This document shows positions 1-8,032 of a stretch of 64,000 bases of DNA, piece by piece. Every line of letters begins with the position of its first letter. The stretch's first letter is position 1. Source of the stretch: UBA5069 sp963773745 (GTDB lineage Bacteria; Chloroflexota; Anaerolineae; Caldilineales; Caldilineaceae); contig CAVZCL010000005.1 in assembly GCA_963773745.1 (NCBI GenBank), forward strand, positions 868,001 through 932,000, written 5' to 3'. Below the pieces are notes generated by a model, which was not told where the DNA came from, made no database searches, and saw only the letters and a list, made by a program, of their open reading frames with translations. The translations under genes and the position numbers were made by a program.

Positions 1-183
1 TCGTTCGACGGCCGCGGCAACTACAGCATTGGCCTGCGCGAGCAGCTTGTCTTCCCCGAAATCGACTACGACAAGGTCGACAAGGTGCGTGGCATGGAAC
101 TCACGCTGGTGACGACCGCCAACACGGACGAAGAAGCGCGGCGCATGCTGGCACTGTTTGATATGCCCTTCAAGCGGGCATAG
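1..183 (+). CDS. rplE: 50S ribosomal protein L5 (C-terminal part)
   Basis: Frame 1 is open from the window edge to TAG at 181-183 and gives the last 60 residues of L5, the 5S rRNA-binding protein of the large subunit. The segment GRGNYSIGLREQLVFPE followed by an EIDYDKVDKVRGMELT-type stretch is the conserved C-terminal signature of the family. Its position directly before rpsN and rpsH is the standard spc-operon order. Only the N-terminal two thirds lie outside the window; nothing looks broken. Confidence 0.93.
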   Translation, partial: SFDGRGNYSIGLREQLVFPEIDYDKVDKVRGMELTLVTTANTDEEARRMLALFDMPFKRA

Positions 184-290
184 CTTGGACGGCGGTCATT
201 GACTGCCGGAGATGAGCACTGTAGCGGCGCTTTCGAAGCGCCCGCAGGAACACGCAAGGTAGCAGGAAACAGGAAGGGATAGGAGCTTTC

Positions 291-473
291 GTGGCAAAGA
301 CATCTATTGTCATTCGCGAATCACGCCGCAAGTACCCCGTGCGCGTGCGCAATCGCTGCTCGATCTGCGGGCGCCCGCGCGGCTATATGCGCCGCTTCGG
401 CCTCTGCCGCATTTGCTTCCGCGAAGAAGCGCTGGCGGGCCGCTTGCCAGGCGTCATCAAGTCGAGCTGGTAG
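291..473 (+). CDS. rpsN: 30S ribosomal protein S14, zinc-binding type
   Basis: 60-residue S14 of the short, zinc-binding (type Z) class, a 30S head protein. Two CxxC pairs (CSIC and CRIC) separated by a basic stretch form the zinc site, and the C-terminus LPGVIKSSW is typical. The length matches the 60-61 residues of this class, unlike the roughly 100-residue zinc-free S14. It follows rplE after 107 bp and precedes an unusually long 240-bp gap before rpsH. Confidence 0.96.
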   Translation: MAKTSIVIRESRRKYPVRVRNRCSICGRPRGYMRRFGLCRICFREEALAGRLPGVIKSSW

Positions 474-713
474 ATTCACCATTTGTGTAAATCGGGCGCA
501 GGTGCAACGGGCTGCCCTGCCAGGCTGACGCGTGATATCAGGCGCGACGGTGCAGGCAGCAGCGGTCGGTGATGGCCGGCGCTCCGAGCTGTTGTCCCGT
601 GTTGGTTGCGAACTACGCTCTCCGGCTCGAAGTGGACCTGCTGTCTCGTGCAGCATGGCTCCGGCGGGAGAGAGCAAGCGCAGCCTGAGGAGAAAGCAAG
701 AGGATAGAAGAGA
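474..713 (+). other. Long rpsN-rpsH intergenic leader
   Basis: 240 bp without a convincing gene lie between rpsN and rpsH, where spc operons usually have only a few to tens of bases. The GC-rich stretch contains several short complementary blocks (for example around 571-590 and 620-690), and a purine-rich ribosome-binding stretch GAAAGCAAGAGG sits shortly before the rpsH start at 714. It may be a folded 5' leader, but no known leader motif was recognised. Confidence 0.3.
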
Positions 714-1109
714 ATGGTTAATGATCCAATTGCTGACATGCTGACCCGCATTCGAAATGCTGGTCTCGTGCAGCACCGTAAAGTGGTGATGCCTTCATCC
801 ACAATCAAGGTGAACATCGCCCGTATTTTGCAGGAAGAGGGCTTCATCAAGAGCTTCAACGTCACCGACGAGAAGCCGCAGTCGAACCTGGTGCTTGAAC
901 TCAAGTACACGGGCAAGGGTGTGCCGGTTGTCAACGGCCTTGAGCGAGTCAGCCGCCCGGGGCGCCGCGTCTATTCAGGGTACAGTACAATTCCCTGGGT
1001 GCGCAGCGGGCTGGGCATCAATATCGTTTCGACACCGCAAGGATTGATGACCGGTCGGCGGGCGCGTCGCGCTCGTGTGGGCGGCGAAATTCTCTGCAAC
1101 GTCTGGTAG
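714..1109 (+). CDS. rpsH: 30S ribosomal protein S8
   Basis: 131-residue S8, the 16S rRNA helix-21 binder of the 30S platform. It starts with MVNDPIADMLTRIRNA, the standard family N-terminus, and ends with the RRARVGGEILCNVW tail; the S8 signature STPQGLMT lies at about residue 104. Length is normal. rplF follows after 23 bp with GAGGAGG-type spacing, so it is part of one transcription unit. S8 represses the spc operon in E. coli; no equivalent site could be identified here. Confidence 0.97.
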   Translation: MVNDPIADMLTRIRNAGLVQHRKVVMPSSTIKVNIARILQEEGFIKSFNVTDEKPQSNLVLELKYTGKGVPVVNGLERVSRPGRRVYSGYSTIPWVRSGLGINIVSTPQGLMTGRRARRARVGGEILCNVW

Positions 1110-1132
1110 GCCGGGACGCGAGGAGGCAGACA

Positions 1133-1690
1133 ATGTCACGTATTGGACGCAGCCCGATTGAACTTCCCGAGAAGGTGAAGTTCGAGGTTGACAAGGGAAA
1201 CCGAGTCACAGTAACCGGGCCGAAGGGCACATTGGTACAGCAGATTGACCCTGATTTGACCTTCAAGGTTGAGGATGGGCAGATTGTGGTGGAGCGGCCT
1301 ACAGAGTCGCGCCATCACAAGTCGCAGCATGGCCTGGCACGCACGCTGGTGGCCAACATGGTCACAGGTGTATCCACAGGTTTCAGCCGCAAGCTGGAAG
1401 TTGTGGGCGTTGGCTACCGCGCCGAGAAGCGCGGCGACAACCTGATGTTGCAGGTGGGCAAGAGCCACCCGGTGGAGTTTGCGCCGCCCAACAAGACGAT
1501 TTCGTTTGATGTGGACAAAGACGGCCGCGGCGTCGTGATTAACGGCGTTGACAAGGCAGAAGTTGGTGAGTTGGCCGCCGTGATCCGCCGCACACGTCCG
1601 CCGGAGCCTTACAAGGGCAAGGGCATCCGCTACTCTGGCGAGCGCGTACGCTCAAAGGTTGGCAAATCCGGCAAGGTCGGCAAGAAGTAA
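1133..1690 (+). CDS. rplF: 50S ribosomal protein L6
   Basis: 185-residue L6, which binds 23S rRNA near the sarcin-ricin loop. It begins MSRIGRSPIELPEKV and shows the two tandem L6 domains. The second ends in the family signature PEPYKGKGIRYSGE at about residues 155-170. A lysine-rich tail (KVGKSGKVGKK) closes it. It is preceded by GAGGAGGCAGAC as ribosome-binding site and followed 15 bp later by rplR. Confidence 0.97.
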   Translation: MSRIGRSPIELPEKVKFEVDKGNRVTVTGPKGTLVQQIDPDLTFKVEDGQIVVERPTESRHHKSQHGLARTLVANMVTGVSTGFSRKLEVVGVGYRAEKRGDNLMLQVGKSHPVEFAPPNKTISFDVDKDGRGVVINGVDKAEVGELAAVIRRTRPPEPYKGKGIRYSGERVRSKVGKSGKVGKK

Positions 1691-1705
1691 GGAAGAGGTG
1701 AGATC

Positions 1706-2071
1706 ATGGCGAAATTCAATCGTGCAGTGGCTCGCGATCGCCGCCACGCACGCGTCCGCAAAAAGGTGCATGGCACGGCAGCACGCCCGCGTCTCAACGT
1801 CTATCGCAGCCTGGAGCATATCTATGCACAGGTCATTGACGACGAGAGCGGCGTCACACTGGTGTCGGCCTCAACGGTTGACAGCACAATGCGCGCCGAC
1901 CTGGCCAGCCTGGCCAAGACGGAGCAGGCCAAGGCCGTAGGCAAGGCAATTGCCGAACGCGCCAAGGCCGCCGGTGTAGAGACAGTGGTCTTTGACCGTG
2001 GCGGTTACCCGTATCACGGGCGCGTCAAGGCATTGGCCGACGCGTCGCGCGAAGGCGGCCTGGTCTTCTAG
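1706..2071 (+). CDS. rplR: 50S ribosomal protein L18
   Basis: 121-residue L18, a 5S rRNA-binding protein of the central protuberance. The family pattern is clear: a basic N-terminus (RRHARVRKKVHGTAARPRL), then VYRSLEHIYAQVIDD and the C-terminal block VVFDRGGYPYHGRVKALADA. It has a strong GGAAGAGG ribosome-binding site and sits in normal order between rplF and rpsE. Length is normal for bacteria. Confidence 0.97.
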   Translation: MAKFNRAVARDRRHARVRKKVHGTAARPRLNVYRSLEHIYAQVIDDESGVTLVSASTVDSTMRADLASLAKTEQAKAVGKAIAERAKAAGVETVVFDRGGYPYHGRVKALADASREGGLVF

Positions 2072-2110
2072 GCGCGCATCTGACTGAAAGAGAATGGGAG
2101 AACCGATTCC

Positions 2111-2809
2111 ATGGCAAGACAATCAAGTGGCGGTGGCCAGGCAGCTGGCGGCGGTCAGGGCAGTAGTGGTGGTCAGTCCAATCGTGGCGGCCAGGGCGGC
2201 GGTGGCGGCTTTGGCGGCGGTAGCAATCGCAGTGAGGGTGGTCGTGGCGACAGCCGCGGCGGTGGTCGTCGAGATCGTCGCCCCAAGGAGCGCGATGACC
2301 GCGAGGAGCTGAGCGAGCGCGTTGTGCACATCGCCCGCACCTCGAAGGTCGTCAAAGGTGGACGCCGCTTCTCCTTCCGCGCGCTCGTGGTTGTGGGCGA
2401 CAAGAAGGGACGCGTGGGCGTTGGCCTGGGCAAGGCGCGTGACGTGCCCGATGCCATTCGCAAGGCGACGGACCGTGCCCGCAGGAACATGGTCAAAGTC
2501 TGCCTGCTGGGCAGCACCATTCCGCACCCGATTGAGGCGAACTTTGGTGCAGGGCGTGTCTTCCTGCGCCCGGCCAGCCCGGGCACCGGCGTCATTGCCG
2601 GCGGCGGCGTGCGCGCCGTTGTGGAAGCGGCCGGCATCAACGACGTGCTGAGCAAGTCGCTCGGCAGCGACAACATTCTGAACGTTGTGCAGGCGGCGTT
2701 TGAAGCGGTGCAGCAGTTGAAGGACTACACCCTTGAGGCGGATCGCCGCGGCGTGGAGCACAAGCACCTGGCTCCCTTCTGGCACCGCGAGGAGACGACG
2801 AATGGCTAG
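2111..2809 (+). CDS. rpsE: 30S ribosomal protein S5 with Gly/Arg-rich N-terminal extension
   Basis: 232-residue S5, a decoding-fidelity protein of the small subunit. The conserved core starts near residue 68 (ELSERVVHIARTSKVVKGG) and includes the S5 double-stranded RNA-binding fold and the GTGVIAGGGVRAVVEAAGI motif. The first ~65 residues are an extra Gly/Ser/Gln/Arg-rich low-complexity arm, so the protein is about 60 residues longer than the E. coli form. The start ATG at 2111 is the only in-frame start placed sensibly. The stop overlaps the rpmD start. Confidence 0.95.
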   Translation: MARQSSGGGQAAGGGQGSSGGQSNRGGQGGGGGFGGGSNRSEGGRGDSRGGGRRDRRPKERDDREELSERVVHIARTSKVVKGGRRFSFRALVVVGDKKGRVGVGLGKARDVPDAIRKATDRARRNMVKVCLLGSTIPHPIEANFGAGRVFLRPASPGTGVIAGGGVRAVVEAAGINDVLSKSLGSDNILNVVQAAFEAVQQLKDYTLEADRRGVEHKHLAPFWHREETTNG

Positions 2810-3020
2810 TGAAGCAAGCACCGCAAGCAATGCAACCGGTGCAGAGAAGACCATGCAGATTACGCTGGTGCGCAGCCCAATCGGCTACACCAAGCGTCAA
2901 AAGGATACAGTCAAGGCGCTCGGCCTGCACCGCATGCACGAGACGATTGACCGTCCCGACACGCCCGAGATGCGCGCAATGGTCGCCTCGATCGGCCACA
3001 TGGTGCGCATCGAAGAGTAA
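2802..3020 (+). CDS. rpmD: 50S ribosomal protein L30
   Basis: 72-residue L30. The conserved domain is MQITLVRSPIGYTKRQKDTV followed by ALGLHRMHETIDRPDTP. The ATG at 2802 overlaps the end of rpsE by 8 bp and adds a 17-residue Ala/Ser/Thr-rich leader; the alternative ATG at 2853 would give the usual 55-residue protein. The overlap suggests translational coupling and favours the longer form, but this is not proven. Confidence 0.9.
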   Translation: MASEASTASNATGAEKTMQITLVRSPIGYTKRQKDTVKALGLHRMHETIDRPDTPEMRAMVASIGHMVRIEE

Positions 3021-3150
3021 TTGAGAACAGGCAATTGGTAGCTGGTATCGGTGAATTGGTAGTGAATACGCACCAGGGCGCACTTACCATTTACCACTTG
3101 CAGATGATCAATTACACATAATCAGTAAACTAGAGAATCGCGAGATTAAC
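3021..3150 (+). repeat. rpmD-rplO spacer with GGTAATT-type repeat hairpin
   Basis: The 130-bp spacer holds degenerate copies of a short unit related to CAATTGGTA (3029-3066) facing inverted copies (TTACCATTTACCACTTG, about 3081-3097). It can form an imperfect hairpin inside the ribosomal transcription unit. It resembles the GGTCAAT heptamer repeats found elsewhere in the window. Confidence 0.45.
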
Positions 3151-3630
3151 ATGCAATTACATGACCTGCGTCCCGCCGAGGGTGCAACCAAAAAGCGCAA
3201 GCGAGTGGGTCGTGGCACGGGTTCCGGCAAGGGCAAGACATCGGGCCGTGGCACGAAGGGGCAGTTGTCGCGCACAGGCGCGAACATTCACGCCGCATTT
3301 GAAGGCGGCCAGAACCGCATGACCAAGCGGTTGCCCAAAATGCGTGGCTTCAACAACCGCTTCAAGGTTGACTACGTTGCGGTAAATCTGGACATGCTTG
3401 AGCGTCTCTTTGATGCAGGGGCCGACGTCTCGCCCGATACGCTGGAGCTTGTTGGCCTTTTGGGCAGCGCAAGCGACCCAGTGGTTGTGCTGGCGCGCGG
3501 TGAAGTCACCAAGCCGCTGCACGTCAAGGTCCACCGCATGAGCGCCAGCGCCAAGGAAAAGGTTGAGGCAGCCGGCGGCACCGTTGAGATGCTGCCCTTT
3601 GCCGTCAACAAGAACCTGCCGCGTTCCTAA
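3151..3630 (+). CDS. rplO: 50S ribosomal protein L15
   Basis: 159-residue L15, an assembly protein of the large subunit. The N-terminus shows the family's glycine/arginine block (KKRKRVGRGTGSGKGKTSGRG) and the C-terminus the L15 signature region ending in VEAAGGTVEMLPF. Length is slightly above the E. coli protein. It is followed after 71 bp by secY, the usual spc order. Confidence 0.96.
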   Translation: MQLHDLRPAEGATKKRKRVGRGTGSGKGKTSGRGTKGQLSRTGANIHAAFEGGQNRMTKRLPKMRGFNNRFKVDYVAVNLDMLERLFDAGADVSPDTLELVGLLGSASDPVVVLARGEVTKPLHVKVHRMSASAKEKVEAAGGTVEMLPFAVNKNLPRS

Positions 3631-3701
3631 CCCTCGCCCAGCTCTCCGGCGGCAGCGCACACCAGCGCCGCCGCCGGAGCCTTCCCGGAAGGACCACTTC
3701 C

Positions 3702-5051
3702 ATGGTAGACGCTGTACGCAACGCATTCCGGCTACCGGACCTGCGCCAGAAGATCCTCATCACAATCGGCATTATTGCCCTCTACCGCTTTGCAGCCAAC
3801 ATTCCGCTGCCGGGCGTGGACCGCGCCGCGCTGGACCAGATCTTCCGCAGCAATGACAGCAACGTCCTGCTGAGCTTTCTGAACTTCTTCAGCGGCGGCG
3901 GCCTCTCCCGCATGGGTGTCATGGCGCTGGGAGTCTACCCCTACATCACCGCCTCCATCATCATGCAGCTGCTCCAGCCGATTGTTCCGGCTCTTGAAGC
4001 GCTGCAGAAGGAGGGTGATGCCGGGCGCATGAAGCTCAACCAGTACACCCTTTACCTCACCATTCCGCTGGCCATCCTGCAGGCAGTGGCCCAGGGCACG
4101 CTCCTGAGCCGGCCCGGCAGTGGCGGCCTCACCGTGTTGCCCAATTGGGGCTTCACCGGCCCCAACCTGCTGCCAACGCTGACCATCATCGTCTGTATGA
4201 CGGCAGGCACCATGTTTGGCATGTGGCTGGGCAACCTGATTACCGAACAGGGCATTGGCAACGGCATCTCGCTCATCATCTTCTCGGGCATTCTCGCCTC
4301 GGTTCCCTACCAGATCCTTGTGCTCTGGCAGCAGCCGGTTCTGCTCGTCCTCTTCCTCATCATCACAGTGCTGACAGTTGCACTGATTGTGTGGATTCAG
4401 GAAGGGCAGCGGCGCATACCCGTGCAATATGGAAAGCGCGTGCGCACAGTACGCGGCAACCGCATGATGATGGTGGGCGGGCAGAGCACCTACGTGCCGC
4501 TGCGTGTCAACACCGCCGGCATGATCCCGCTGATCTTTGCGCAGAGCCTGTTGATTCTGCCGAGCACACTGGCGAGTTACTTCGTCGGGCGGTCGGGCTT
4601 CCTGGGTTCCATGGCGGGTTTCTTCTCCACCTGGTTCTCGCCCACGCACTTCCTGTACTGGACGCTCTACTTCCTGTTCACGGTGGCGTTCACCTACTTC
4701 TACACCGACGTCATGTTCCGCCAGCAGAATCTCCCCGAGACGCTGCAGCGACAGGGCGGCTTCATTCCGGGCATTCGCCCGGGCCCGCGCACCGAGCAGT
4801 ATCTGAACGGCGTGCTTGGCCGCATTACGCTGATTGGCGCGCTCTTCCTGGGCTTTGTCGCCGTGCTGCCCTACATCGTGGGCATTATTGCCAACGGGCT
4901 GGGCGCAGGCAACACCAACGTCCTGAGCGGCTACAACTCGCTGATCATCAGCAGCACGGGCCTGCTCATCGTCGTCGGTGTGGTGCTGGATACCATGAAG
5001 CAGATCGAAGCGCAGTTGATGATGCGCAACTACGAAGGCTTCATTCGCTAA
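3702..5051 (+). CDS. secY: Protein translocase subunit SecY
   Basis: 449-residue SecY, the channel subunit of the Sec translocon in the inner membrane. Ten hydrophobic segments can be followed. Visible family motifs include the TM2 plug region IPLPGVDRAALDQIF, the cytoplasmic C4 loop with RRIPVQYGKR, and the C5 loop PGIRPGPRTEQYLNGVLGRIT. Length is normal. It precedes adk, as in most bacteria. Confidence 0.97.
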   Translation: MVDAVRNAFRLPDLRQKILITIGIIALYRFAANIPLPGVDRAALDQIFRSNDSNVLLSFLNFFSGGGLSRMGVMALGVYPYITASIIMQLLQPIVPALEALQKEGDAGRMKLNQYTLYLTIPLAILQAVAQGTLLSRPGSGGLTVLPNWGFTGPNLLPTLTIIVCMTAGTMFGMWLGNLITEQGIGNGISLIIFSGILASVPYQILVLWQQPVLLVLFLIITVLTVALIVWIQEGQRRIPVQYGKRVRTVRGNRMMMVGGQSTYVPLRVNTAGMIPLIFAQSLLILPSTLASYFVGRSGFLGSMAGFFSTWFSPTHFLYWTLYFLFTVAFTYFYTDVMFRQQNLPETLQRQGGFIPGIRPGPRTEQYLNGVLGRITLIGALFLGFVAVLPYIVGIIANGLGAGNTNVLSGYNSLIISSTGLLIVVGVVLDTMKQIEAQLMMRNYEGFIR

Positions 5052-5075
5052 ACCTTGTTGTGCAGGTTGGAAGAG

Positions 5076-5177
5076 CAAGATTGAAAATTGAATATTGATT
5101 GTTGACGGCTCTCGTTGTGCATGCAGAAGTATGCCAATGCCGATGCAGCAATAATCAATCGTCAATTTTCAGTCTTG
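5076..5177. repeat. Inverted repeat between secY and adk
   Basis: Two AT-rich arms of about 25 bp (5076-5100 and 5153-5177) are nearly complementary and are separated by 52 bp. The shared core is AAGAYTGAAAATTGA followed by ATTGATT. The AT content contrasts strongly with the GC-rich surroundings. It could form a stem in the secY-adk mRNA. A related AATTGA-rich stretch precedes the MurE gene near 55065-55105. Confidence 0.6.
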
Positions 5178-5223
5178 GCTTTTCCACCGGCACAACATTC
5201 CGTTTTTTGGATTTGAGGATCGG

Positions 5224-5892
5224 ATGGACCAAAAGCGCACGTACCTGGTGCTGCTGGGCGTACCGGGTGCAGGCAAGGGCACGCAGGCCAAGCTGCTTGA
5301 AGAAGCAATGGGCCTGCCCCAGGTTTCAACCGGTGACATTTTCCGCTACAACCTGAAGAACGCGACCGAATTGGGGGTGATGGCCAAGTCCTACATGGAC
5401 AAGGGCATGCTCGTCCCCGATGACGTCACAATCGCCATGGTGGAGGAGCGCCTGAGCCGCCCTGACTGCGCCAAAGGCGCGATTATGGATGGCTTCCCAC
5501 GTACGCTGCAGCAGGCTGCGGCCTTTGATGCGCTGACTGCGCCATATGGTGGCGTGAGCTACGTGCCCATGATCACCATCAGCGACGATGAGGCTGTGGT
5601 GCGGATCTCCGGTCGGCGCTCGTGCCGGTCTTGCGGTGCTGTCTATCACCTCGCCTACAACCCGCCCAAGGTGGAGGGTGTTTGCGATGTTGACGGCGGC
5701 GAGCTTTACCAGCGCGACGACGACAAGGAAGATGTGGTGCGCAACCGTCTCTACGTCTACTACAAGCAGACGGCTCCGCTAATCGGCTACTACTTTGCGC
5801 ACGGCGTGCTGCACGAATTCGACGGCGCACGCCCCATTGCCGCGATCTTTGCGGAGTTGCAGGCGGCGCTGGCGGAAGTTACGGCCGCGTAG
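5224..5892 (+). CDS. adk: Adenylate kinase
   Basis: 222-residue adenylate kinase of the long-LID type (ATP + AMP = 2 ADP). The P-loop GVPGAGKGTQ lies at residues ~11-20 and the AMP-binding motif MDGFPRTLQQA near residue 88. The LID carries a zinc-like site CRSC...CDVD, a three-Cys/one-Asp set seen in Gram-positive-type enzymes. The ATG at 5224 follows GAGGATCG. The TAG stop lies inside a GTAG-headed repeat. adk next to secY and map is standard. Confidence 0.97.
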   Translation: MDQKRTYLVLLGVPGAGKGTQAKLLEEAMGLPQVSTGDIFRYNLKNATELGVMAKSYMDKGMLVPDDVTIAMVEERLSRPDCAKGAIMDGFPRTLQQAAAFDALTAPYGGVSYVPMITISDDEAVVRISGRRSCRSCGAVYHLAYNPPKVEGVCDVDGGELYQRDDDKEDVVRNRLYVYYKQTAPLIGYYFAHGVLHEFDGARPIAAIFAELQAALAEVTAA

Positions 5893-5978
5893 GTCACCTC
5901 TCCGGCGTGACGTGGTTCGTTCATGCGGAGGGTATGTGCTTCGTAAAAGCGGCGGCTGAAGCGCCGCTACGAGCCACG
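5889..5978. repeat. Degenerate GTAG-headed REP-like pair after adk
   Basis: GTAGGTCACC...GGCGTGACG (5889-5912) is one unit of the GTCACG-stem family. About 30 bp later a damaged GGCGGCT-stem unit ends in GCCGCTACGA (about 5942-5978). The first unit supplies the TAG stop of adk. The unit structure, a GTAG head plus a palindromic stem, is that of REP elements. Confidence 0.55.
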
Positions 5979-6069
5979 TTTCGTTCATTTTGTCAGGAAG
6001 TGCACTTTGTTTGGACGCAATTCAGGGCAGGCGGCGCGACGCCCGTTGCCACGTGCGCCGCAGCGGCCC

Positions 6070-6825
6070 ATGCCCATTCTCAAATCGCCGCAGGAAATCA
6101 AGATCATGCGCGAGGCCGGGCGCATTGTGGCCCGCGTCCACGCCGCCATGCGCGAGGCAGTGCGCCCAGGCATCAGCACGTGGGAGCTGGACCAGATTGC
6201 CCTGGGCGTCATGCAGAAGTATGACTCGGTCTCCTGCTTCCTGGGCTACCGTGGCTATCCGGCGCAGATCTGCACAAGTGTCAACGAAGAGCTGGTGCAC
6301 GGCATTCCCAGCCGCGACCGCATCCTGCGCGAGGGCGACATCATCAGCATTGATGTGGGCGTCAAGCACCGGGGCTACATTGGCGACAGCGCGTGGAGCT
6401 ACGCGGTGGGTGAGATCTCCGAGACGGCGCAACATTTGATGCGCGTCACCGAAGAGAGCCTCTACAAGGCAATTGAGCAGATGACCGTGGGCAAACACGT
6501 TGTCGACATTAGCCGGGCCGTGCAGCAGCATGTGGAAAGCAATGGCCTGCACGTGGTCAAGGAGTATACGGGCCACGGTGTGGGACAGTCCATGCACGAG
6601 CGGCCGCAGGTGCTCAACTACGTGGGCGGCGACGCTGATGGTCGGCTCGAACTGGAGGCCGGACTGGTCGTGGCTGTCGAGCCAATGGTGCAGGTGGGTA
6701 CGTGGCTTACCCGCACGCTCAAGGATGACTGGACCGTGGTTGCCAAGGATGGCAGCCTGGCCGCTCACTTCGAGCATACAATAGCAGTAACCAACGCAGG
6801 GCCGGAGATTTTGACTCTGCCTTAA
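6070..6825 (+). CDS. map: Methionine aminopeptidase, type I
   Basis: 251 residues from ATG 6070 (MPILKSPQEIKIMREAGRIV, the usual family start). An in-frame TTG at 6007 would add 21 basic residues and is less likely. The enzyme removes N-terminal Met from new proteins with two metal ions. The five metal ligands are visible: D and D in DVGVKHRGYIGDSAW, H in GHGVGQSMHE, E in VEPMVQ and E in HFEHTIAVT. It sits between adk and rpmJ as in many ribosomal clusters. Confidence 0.96.
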   Translation: MPILKSPQEIKIMREAGRIVARVHAAMREAVRPGISTWELDQIALGVMQKYDSVSCFLGYRGYPAQICTSVNEELVHGIPSRDRILREGDIISIDVGVKHRGYIGDSAWSYAVGEISETAQHLMRVTEESLYKAIEQMTVGKHVVDISRAVQQHVESNGLHVVKEYTGHGVGQSMHERPQVLNYVGGDADGRLELEAGLVVAVEPMVQVGTWLTRTLKDDWTVVAKDGSLAAHFEHTIAVTNAGPEILTLP

Positions 6826-6876
6826 CGCTGTGATAAAATTGCAAAGTTGCGCCTGATCGAGCAACTGGAGGAAATT

Positions 6877-6990
6877 ATGAAAGTACGTCCGTCCGTCAAG
6901 AAAATGTGCGAAAAGTGCAAGATCGTGCGCCGCAAAGGGATTGTGTACGTTATTTGCACCAATCCGAAGCATAAGCAGCGCCAGGGCTAA
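6877..6990 (+). CDS. rpmJ: 50S ribosomal protein L36
   Basis: 37-residue L36 read from ATG 6877 to TAA 6990: MKVRPSVKKMCEKCKIVRRK, then GIVYVICTNPKHKQRQG. The zinc ligands C, C, C and H (CEKC...C...H) are present, so this is the zinc-binding form. A GGAGGAAATT ribosome-binding site precedes it. infA, which normally lies between map and rpmJ, is absent; only 51 bp separate the two genes. Confidence 0.97.
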   Translation: MKVRPSVKKMCEKCKIVRRKGIVYVICTNPKHKQRQG

Positions 6991-7011
6991 TCAGGCACAG
7001 GGGATTCATTT

Positions 7012-7393
7012 ATGGCTCGTATTTCCGGCGTAGACCTCCCGCGCGAACAAGCGCGTCGTCATATCGCTCACCTACATTTACGGCATCGGTCGCACCAGCA
7101 GCGAACAGATCCTCAAGCAGGTTAACATTGATCCCTCCAAGCGGGTCAAGGATCTGGACGAAGCTGAGCAGACGCGACTGCGCGAGTACATTGACCGCAA
7201 CTACGTGGTGGAGGGAGACCTGCGCCGCGAAGTGAACATGAACATCAAACGGTTGATGGAAATTGGCAGCTACCGTGGGCTTCGTCATCGGCGCAACCTG
7301 CCCACACGCGGCCAGCGCACGCGCACCAATGCCCGCACCCGTCGCGGTGTCAAGAAGACTGTGGCCGGCAGAAAAAAGGCCGCTCGTAAGTAA
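7012..7393 (+). CDS. rpsM: 30S ribosomal protein S13 (one frame break)
   Basis: S13 of the 30S head. It starts MARISGVDLPRE at 7012. An extra C at about 7048 shifts the frame. Removing it restores KRVVISLTYIYGIGRTSSEQ and an unbroken match to the C-terminus RGQRTRTNARTRRGVKKTVAG at 7393, about 126 residues, a normal length. rpsM is essential and single copy, so the break is best read as a sequence error. It lies between rpmJ and rpsK in normal order. Confidence 0.92.
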
Positions 7394-7523
7394 TTGACTG
7401 CACACGCGCTGCTCGCTCTGCTGCAGACTTTCTGCGGAGAGCGGGAGCGCGACTCGAAATGGGATTGAGAGCGCTCGGGTGATTGTGCCCGGGCGCGCAG
7501 GCATCAGACGTTAAGGAGCAATC

Positions 7524-7928
7524 ATGGCTCGACCGCAGCGCCGGCGTGATCGCCGAACAGTCAGGCGTGAGCGCAAGAATGTGCCGACCGGCCAGGTGCA
7601 CATTCACTCTGCATTCAACAATACGATCATCACGATTACCGACCTGTTCGGTAACACGCTTTGCTGGGCCAGCAGCGGCACCGCAGGCTTCAAGGGCAGC
7701 CGCAAGTCGACGCCCTTTGCCGCGCAGCTTGCAGCCCAAAGCGTGGGCAACACCGCCCGCAGTGACTTCAACATGCGCGAGGTGGATGTCTTTGTGAAGG
7801 GCCCCGGCCCAGGCCGCGAGTCTTCGATTCGCTCTCTGCAGGGCGCAGGGCTCGTTGTCCGTTCAATTACGGACATTACGCCGCTGCCCCACAATGGTTG
7901 CCGCGCCCCCAAGAAGCGCCGCACCTAG
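7524..7928 (+). CDS. rpsK: 30S ribosomal protein S11
   Basis: 134-residue S11 of the 30S platform. Family blocks are clear: GQVHIHSAFNNTIITITD, then SSGTAGFKGSRKSTPFAAQ, and the C-terminal DITPLPHNGCRAPKKRR. Length is normal. It is preceded by a TTAAGGAGC ribosome-binding site and a 130-bp spacer from rpsM in which no gene or clear structure was found. Confidence 0.97.
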   Translation: MARPQRRRDRRTVRRERKNVPTGQVHIHSAFNNTIITITDLFGNTLCWASSGTAGFKGSRKSTPFAAQLAAQSVGNTARSDFNMREVDVFVKGPGPGRESSIRSLQGAGLVVRSITDITPLPHNGCRAPKKRRT

Positions 7929-8032
7929 TTTTGCGCTGCGCCGGCCCGCGCAGGTGCGTGTGGTCGACCCAAAAATGTGAACGACCTCAGTCGAGATGAC
8001 TGATACCCGGCAGAATCGCCGGCGGAGGATTC

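Noticed and set aside
474..713. tRNA or small RNA gene between rpsN and rpsH
   Set aside because: No cloverleaf, no TTCRA-type T-loop and no independent promoter or terminator found.
7012..7393. Programmed frameshifting in rpsM (and rpsI)
   Set aside because: No slippery heptamer or stimulatory structure at the sites, and dozens of similar breaks occur in unrelated genes; sequence error is simpler.
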